From Acidobacteriota bacterium (GTDB lineage Bacteria > Acidobacteriota > Terriglobia > Terriglobales > Acidobacteriaceae): 60,654 bases of DNA. Positions 57,213 through 60,654 of this stretch are shown in pieces. The stretch covers positions 1-60,654 of the forward strand of contig JAJYSV010000020.1 of NCBI GenBank assembly GCA_021793405.1, written 5' to 3'. Numbering within the stretch: position 1 is the first letter of the stretch; each line of letters starts with the position of its first letter. The translations under genes were made by a program, and so were the position numbers. A model generated the notes under the pieces. It was given only the letters and a program-made list of their open reading frames with translations. It searched no databases and was not told where the DNA came from.

Positions 57213-59168
57213 ATGTCATTGATGGAAACCAAGGTCCCCTATCGCCGGTTGCGTATCCTGTGCTTGTGTGCGCTGCTATTCTGCTGCTCCGGTTTGCCGC
57301 TGGCGGCGCGCGCCCGCAGCAAGCCGCAGCGGCCCGTAAGCAAGCAGGGAAAGCCGGTGGTGCAGCAGGTGGAGCCGCCCAACTGGTGGAGCAATTTGCC
57401 GAACCCTATGATTCTGCTCTACGGAAAAAATCTGACCGGTGTGCGCATCAGCAGCAGCATGGCGGGAATTTCCGTACGGCGAACCAAAATTTCCCAGAAC
57501 GGACATTGGGCTTTCGTGTGGCTGGACACTTCTCAGGCTCCGCCGCAGAAATTCGATCTGGTTGTCCGCACCGCAAGCGGGCAAACGCTAGCGCCGTATG
57601 AATTGGATAAGCGCCATGCGCCGACCGATGGGTTTCATGGGTTCACGTCGTCGGACGCGATGTATCTGATCATGCCGGATCGATTCTCGGACGGAGATGT
57701 ATCGAACGACCAACTGCCGAAGGCCCCGGGGACCTTCAATCGAAGCAATCCGAACGCCTACCATGGCGGTGATCTGCGCGGAATTGAAAATCATCTGGAC
57801 TATATCCAGAAGCTGGGCGTGACGACGGTCTGGATCACACCGTTGTATGCCCAGGATCCCGCTTCGCAGGATTACGACGGATACGAGCCGGTCGATATGT
57901 ATCAAGTCAATCCGCACTTCGGCACGCTGGCGGATTATGAGGCTCTTGCGGCTGCGGTGCATAGCCAGGGCATGAAGTTGGTGCTGGATATTGTCGCCAA
58001 CCATGTGGGGCCAACGAGTCCGTGGGTGGCCGATCCGCCCACACCGGATTGGTTTCACGGCACGCTCGCGAATCATCTGGAAGCGAGCGAAGATTTCGGT
58101 TCGATCACCGATCCTCATGCGGCTCCGGCGGCGTCCACGGCGGCGGTGGACGGATGGTTTCGCAATGTGCTGCCCGATCTGAACCAGTCGAATCCGCTGG
58201 TCAAGCAATATCTGATTCAAAACGCGATCTGGTGGATTGAGTCGGGCGCGCTGGACGGCTTGCGCCTGGATACGTTTCCCGATGTCGATCGCTCTTTCTG
58301 GCAGGACTTTCATACTGAGCTGCAGGCGTTGTATCCAAACTTGACGACCGTGGGCGAAGTCTACAGCCTCGCTCCCACCGTGGTTTCTTATTTCGCCGGC
58401 GGAGTGAAGCGAGCGGGCATTGACAGCGGCGTGTACTCTCTGTTTGACTTTCCCTCGTACTTTGCGTTGCGCGCGACGCTGGCTGGCACATCTCGGGCAG
58501 GCGGCGGGTCGATGAACACGCTGAAAAGCATCCAGCAGCAGGACTGGCTCTATCCGCATCCCGACCGACTGACGATATTTCTTGGCAATCAGGACACGGC
58601 GCGGTTTATCTCAGAACCGGGAGCAACAGCGGCGCGGATGCGGATTGCATTTGGATTGGTGGCCACCATGCGTGGAATGCCGCAAATTTATTCAGGCGAC
58701 GAAATTGCCATGCCGGGCGGCAACAGTCCGGATAATCGGCGCGATTTTCCGGGAGGATTTCCGGGCGATACGAACAATGCATTTCTAGCGACAGGACGCA
58801 CTCCGGCGCAGGAAGCCATGCATGCATGGGTGGAAGGGCTGCTGGATCTGCGAGCCCATCATGACGCATTGCAGACCGGGGCGCAGCAAGATCTGCTGGT
58901 CGATGATACTGGCTTCGTATTTGCGCGCACGGCCGCCGCGACGCCGGGGAAGACCGCGCCTGCGAACGAGGAGGAGGGAAGCGTACTGGTGCTGATGAAT
59001 AAATCCGATAGCTCTCGAACATTTCACCTGGATTTTTCGGGCACCGCGCTCGATGGAGTGAGTTCTCTTATTCCTTTGTGGAATACGCAAGGGCAGGTGG
59101 GGGTTGACCAGAATCATTGTGATGTTATTGTGGGCCCTGAGCAATTGGTCGTTTTCGGAGCCCAGTGA
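57213..59168 (+). CDS. Secreted GH13 alpha-amylase-family enzyme (cyclomaltodextrinase-like)
   Basis: 651 residues with an N-terminal signal (RRLRILCLCALLFCCSGLPL). A Cyclo-malt_N-like beta domain at about 45-120 (PPNWWSNLPNPMILLYGKNL). The GH13 barrel carries conserved regions: DIVANHVG, GLRLDTFPDV with nucleophile Asp353, VGEVYS with acid/base Glu382, and FLGNQDTARF with Asp461. An N-terminal domain of this kind plus MPDRFSDGD points to cyclomaltodextrinase, neopullulanase or maltogenic activity on starch-derived glucans. ATG 57213 precedes the signal peptide; the frame extends upstream to a TTG. The next gene, a PfkB kinase, is 9 bases on. Confidence 0.9.
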   Translation: MSLMETKVPYRRLRILCLCALLFCCSGLPLAARARSKPQRPVSKQGKPVVQQVEPPNWWSNLPNPMILLYGKNLTGVRISSSMAGISVRRTKISQNGHWAFVWLDTSQAPPQKFDLVVRTASGQTLAPYELDKRHAPTDGFHGFTSSDAMYLIMPDRFSDGDVSNDQLPKAPGTFNRSNPNAYHGGDLRGIENHLDYIQKLGVTTVWITPLYAQDPASQDYDGYEPVDMYQVNPHFGTLADYEALAAAVHSQGMKLVLDIVANHVGPTSPWVADPPTPDWFHGTLANHLEASEDFGSITDPHAAPAASTAAVDGWFRNVLPDLNQSNPLVKQYLIQNAIWWIESGALDGLRLDTFPDVDRSFWQDFHTELQALYPNLTTVGEVYSLAPTVVSYFAGGVKRAGIDSGVYSLFDFPSYFALRATLAGTSRAGGGSMNTLKSIQQQDWLYPHPDRLTIFLGNQDTARFISEPGATAARMRIAFGLVATMRGMPQIYSGDEIAMPGGNSPDNRRDFPGGFPGDTNNAFLATGRTPAQEAMHAWVEGLLDLRAHHDALQTGAQQDLLVDDTGFVFARTAAATPGKTAPANEEEGSVLVLMNKSDSSRTFHLDFSGTALDGVSSLIPLWNTQGQVGVDQNHCDVIVGPEQLVVFGAQ

Positions 59169-59177
59169 GAAGGCGCG

Positions 59178-60152
59178 ATGTCGATGATGCAAGTGAAAAA
59201 TATGGGAAAGCCTCGGTGCATAGCGGCAATTGGAGAACTTCTTTGGGATATGCTTCCGGCAGGTCCACAATTGGGCGGCGCGCCCGCGAACTTTGCCGCG
59301 ATGCTGGCGCAACTGTCCGTCAGCGCTGCCGGCACGCCAGCGGATACAGTCTTCCTGGTAAGTCGCGCGGGTAACGATCCGCTTGGGTTGCAGGCGCGGG
59401 ATCAAGTGAGCGCGCGCTGCGTGCGGACGGATCATATTTCTCTGGACCCAATCCATCCCACGGGAACCGTCGCGGTAGTGCTGGATGCGCAAACCGGACC
59501 CAGCTATGTGATTCACCGAGACGTGGCGTGGGAATACGTGCCGGAAATGCCGCAACTGGCCGCGCTGGCGCCGATCCTGGACGCGATCTGTTTTGGAACG
59601 CTGGCGCAGCGGGCACCCGTGACGCGAGCCACACTGCGCCGTCTGGTTGCGGCCACCCGTGCGGATTGCCTGCGTGTGTTCGATATCAATCGGCGGGCGC
59701 CGGATTGGACTGCGGATGCCGTGCTGTGGGGTTGCGCGCACGCGACCATACTGAAGATGAATCAGGAAGAAGTTCCACACATTGCCGAGGCGGTTGAAGC
59801 GCCCGCGGATGATAGAAAGCCTCTTCAGGTGGCGCGTTTCCTGCTGGATCAATTCCCGATCGAGATGGTTGCAATTACCCGAGGTCCGGAAGGGAGTCTT
59901 CTGGTGACGCGAGAGGCGGTTCACGATCATCCCGGAATGCCTGTGACTGTGGCGGACACAATCGGCGCAGGCGATTGCTTCACTGCTGCGCTCACCTACT
60001 ATGCTTTGCGGGGTTGTCCGCTGCCGGCGTTGGCGGAGGCGGCGAACCGCTGGGGAGCCTGGGCGGCAACGCAACGGGGCGGGATGAACTCTCTGGATGA
60101 AATGACTCGACGCAATGTCGAGGACGCCATAGAGAACGCAACCCGAGCATAA
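59178..60152 (+). CDS. PfkB-family carbohydrate kinase (fructokinase-like)
   Basis: 324 residues, ribokinase fold. It begins CIAAIGELLWDMLPAGPQLG followed by GAPANFAAMLAQL, as in fructokinases. It contains VSRAGNDPLGLQ and ends with the catalytic DTIGAGDCFTAALTYY (Asp base, anion hole GAGD). The product is probably fructose 6-phosphate; other sugar substrates are possible. It is co-directional with the GH13 gene 9 bases upstream, suggesting one transcript for glucan and sucrose-type sugars. ATG 59184 with AGAAGG 8 bases upstream is as good a start as 59178. Confidence 0.88.
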   Translation: MSMMQVKNMGKPRCIAAIGELLWDMLPAGPQLGGAPANFAAMLAQLSVSAAGTPADTVFLVSRAGNDPLGLQARDQVSARCVRTDHISLDPIHPTGTVAVVLDAQTGPSYVIHRDVAWEYVPEMPQLAALAPILDAICFGTLAQRAPVTRATLRRLVAATRADCLRVFDINRRAPDWTADAVLWGCAHATILKMNQEEVPHIAEAVEAPADDRKPLQVARFLLDQFPIEMVAITRGPEGSLLVTREAVHDHPGMPVTVADTIGAGDCFTAALTYYALRGCPLPALAEAANRWGAWAATQRGGMNSLDEMTRRNVEDAIENATRA

Positions 60153-60227
60153 GAATTTTTGAGGCAGAGAGTTTGTTGCATGATCCGGTCGATATTGTTG
60201 GAGATGCGGGGCCCGCGCGCGGAATCA

Positions 60228-60272
60228 GGTATTTTCACTGTTCCTGTGATGCGTTCTCTCCCACCTAGCTGT
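60228..60272 (+). repeat. Dispersed 3' palindromic repeat, copy C (partial)
   Basis: TATTTTCACTGTTCCTGTGATGC, then TTCTCTCCCACCTAGCT: the left end and part of the core of copy A. It lies 76 bases after the pfkB-like stop, in the same orientation. The remaining gene-free stretch to 60484 shows nothing else I can identify. Confidence 0.55.
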
Positions 60273-60484
60273 TTGGTCCCGGAGTTTGGTGGGTTGGATT
60301 CAGGCTGAAGCGTTGGGGTTCTTTTTGCCGTTGTTGTTGCTTTTGCCGTTGTTCGAGGACAGGGCCAGCATAATCGTGATCCGTCGGGAGCTGCCTCTGA
60401 CTAGCTGGACGGCGAAAATGGCCGCGCAGGATGGAATGAAGGGAAGGGAAGAGTCTGCGGAGTCTGCGACGGGCGAGCAGGGGG

Positions 60485-60520
60485 AAACAGAAAAGCCACC
60501 CGTTGAAAGGTGGCTTTCTT
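60485..60520 (-). terminator. Intrinsic terminator of the rRNA operon
   Basis: Read on the minus strand: AAAGCCACC and GGTGGCTTT pair around a TTTCAACG loop, followed by TCTGTTT. It lies 10 bases downstream of the 5S rRNA. Confidence 0.8.
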
Positions 60521-60530
60521 TAGAAAATAA

Positions 60531-60646
60531 TGCCGGCGATCACCTAATCTCCCACACTCAAAAATGCAGTACCATCGGCCCAGCGAGACTTTACTTCCGT
60601 GTTCGGGATGGGAACGGGTGTTGCCCTCGCAGTATAGTCACCGGCA
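60531..60646 (-). rRNA. rrf: 5S ribosomal RNA
   Basis: 116 nt. The ends pair (TGCCGG at the 5' side with CCGGCA at the 3' side). The interior shows the conserved CCCGTTCCCATCCCGAACAC, GAAGTAAAGTCTCG and GGTACTGC... GGGAGATTAGG blocks. As the last gene of a minus-strand operon, 23S and 16S should lie to the right, outside the window. Confidence 0.95.
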
Positions 60647-60654
60647 AACTGAGA

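Noticed and set aside
55252-57219. 655-codon minus-strand frame opposite glnD
   Set aside because: Antisense to a complete GlnD with all its motifs; Arg/Gln-rich, no recognisable domain.
58785-60074. 429-codon minus-strand frame opposite the GH13 and PfkB genes
   Set aside because: Antisense to two well-supported genes, with Arg/His-rich composition.

Overview
The window looks like a chromosomal segment of an Acidobacteriota bacterium, most likely class Terriglobia. I infer this from the GC-rich codon use, the family mix (DUF6580, WcaF/Wzc-type exopolysaccharide genes, a Wzi-like outer-membrane protein, GH51 and GH13 enzymes, a LytTR regulator) and intergenic repeats of a style I associate with that phylum. 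Taxonomy was not tested by any search. Nearly all genes are intact and the density is ordinary. The right edge holds a 5S rRNA on the minus strand, so the rest of an rRNA operon should lie just outside.

Layout. 0.2-7.9 kb: a LytTR response regulator, a zinc-ribbon membrane protein, an ECF sigma factor translationally coupled to a small membrane protein, rlmB, an M1-peptidase-like secreted protein that lacks the catalytic Glu, and two membrane proteins (DUF6580, YdjM-like). 7.9-14 kb: ligA, an EntS-like MFS exporter, an exported DsrE-family protein and uxaB. 14.2-21.7 kb: a noncanonical formate dehydrogenase with its DUF1641 partner (ForC/ForE, YjgC/YjgD type), then the NHEJ pair ku-ligD. 22-24.3 kb: an mntR-mntH operon headed by two near-perfect palindromes. 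24.8-29 kb: ppdK with leader and terminator, then an IS110-family (IS1111-type) insertion sequence with subterminal inverted repeats and a possible 3' bridge-RNA region. 29-35.5 kb: xylB, an APC permease, trmJ and a secreted GH51 arabinofuranosidase. 35.5-45 kb: an exopolysaccharide locus (wzc-wza-GT4-GT4-wcaF) with a divergent gene that fuses UDP-glucose 6-dehydrogenase to UDP-glucuronate decarboxylase. 45-49.6 kb: a 40-bp tandem repeat, a Crp/Fnr regulator, a receiver-domain pseudogene, a REC-RsbRD_N regulator and a MshEN-AAA+ ATPase. 49.7-60.6 kb: a Wzi-like protein, amt-glnK-glnD, a GH13 enzyme with a PfkB kinase, and the 5S rRNA.

How the genes fit together. The Ugd-Uxs fusion would turn UDP-glucose into UDP-xylose in one polypeptide, next to the export and assembly genes of a polymer that could contain xylose or glucuronate. 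The Wzi-like protein may belong to the same surface-polymer system. UxaB, XylB, GH51, GH13 and PfkB suggest growth on plant-type sugars. amt-glnK-glnD is a nitrogen-sensing unit.

The observations I would check first are: (1) the Ugd-Uxs fusion; (2) a palindromic repeat family whose five copies here all sit just 3' of a stop codon and in the orientation of that gene; (3) the ForCE-like formate dehydrogenase; (4) the IS1111-type element with its candidate bridge RNA, inserted among other palindromic repeats; (5) the paired MntR-type operators heading an otherwise unexplained interval that ends in a terminator.
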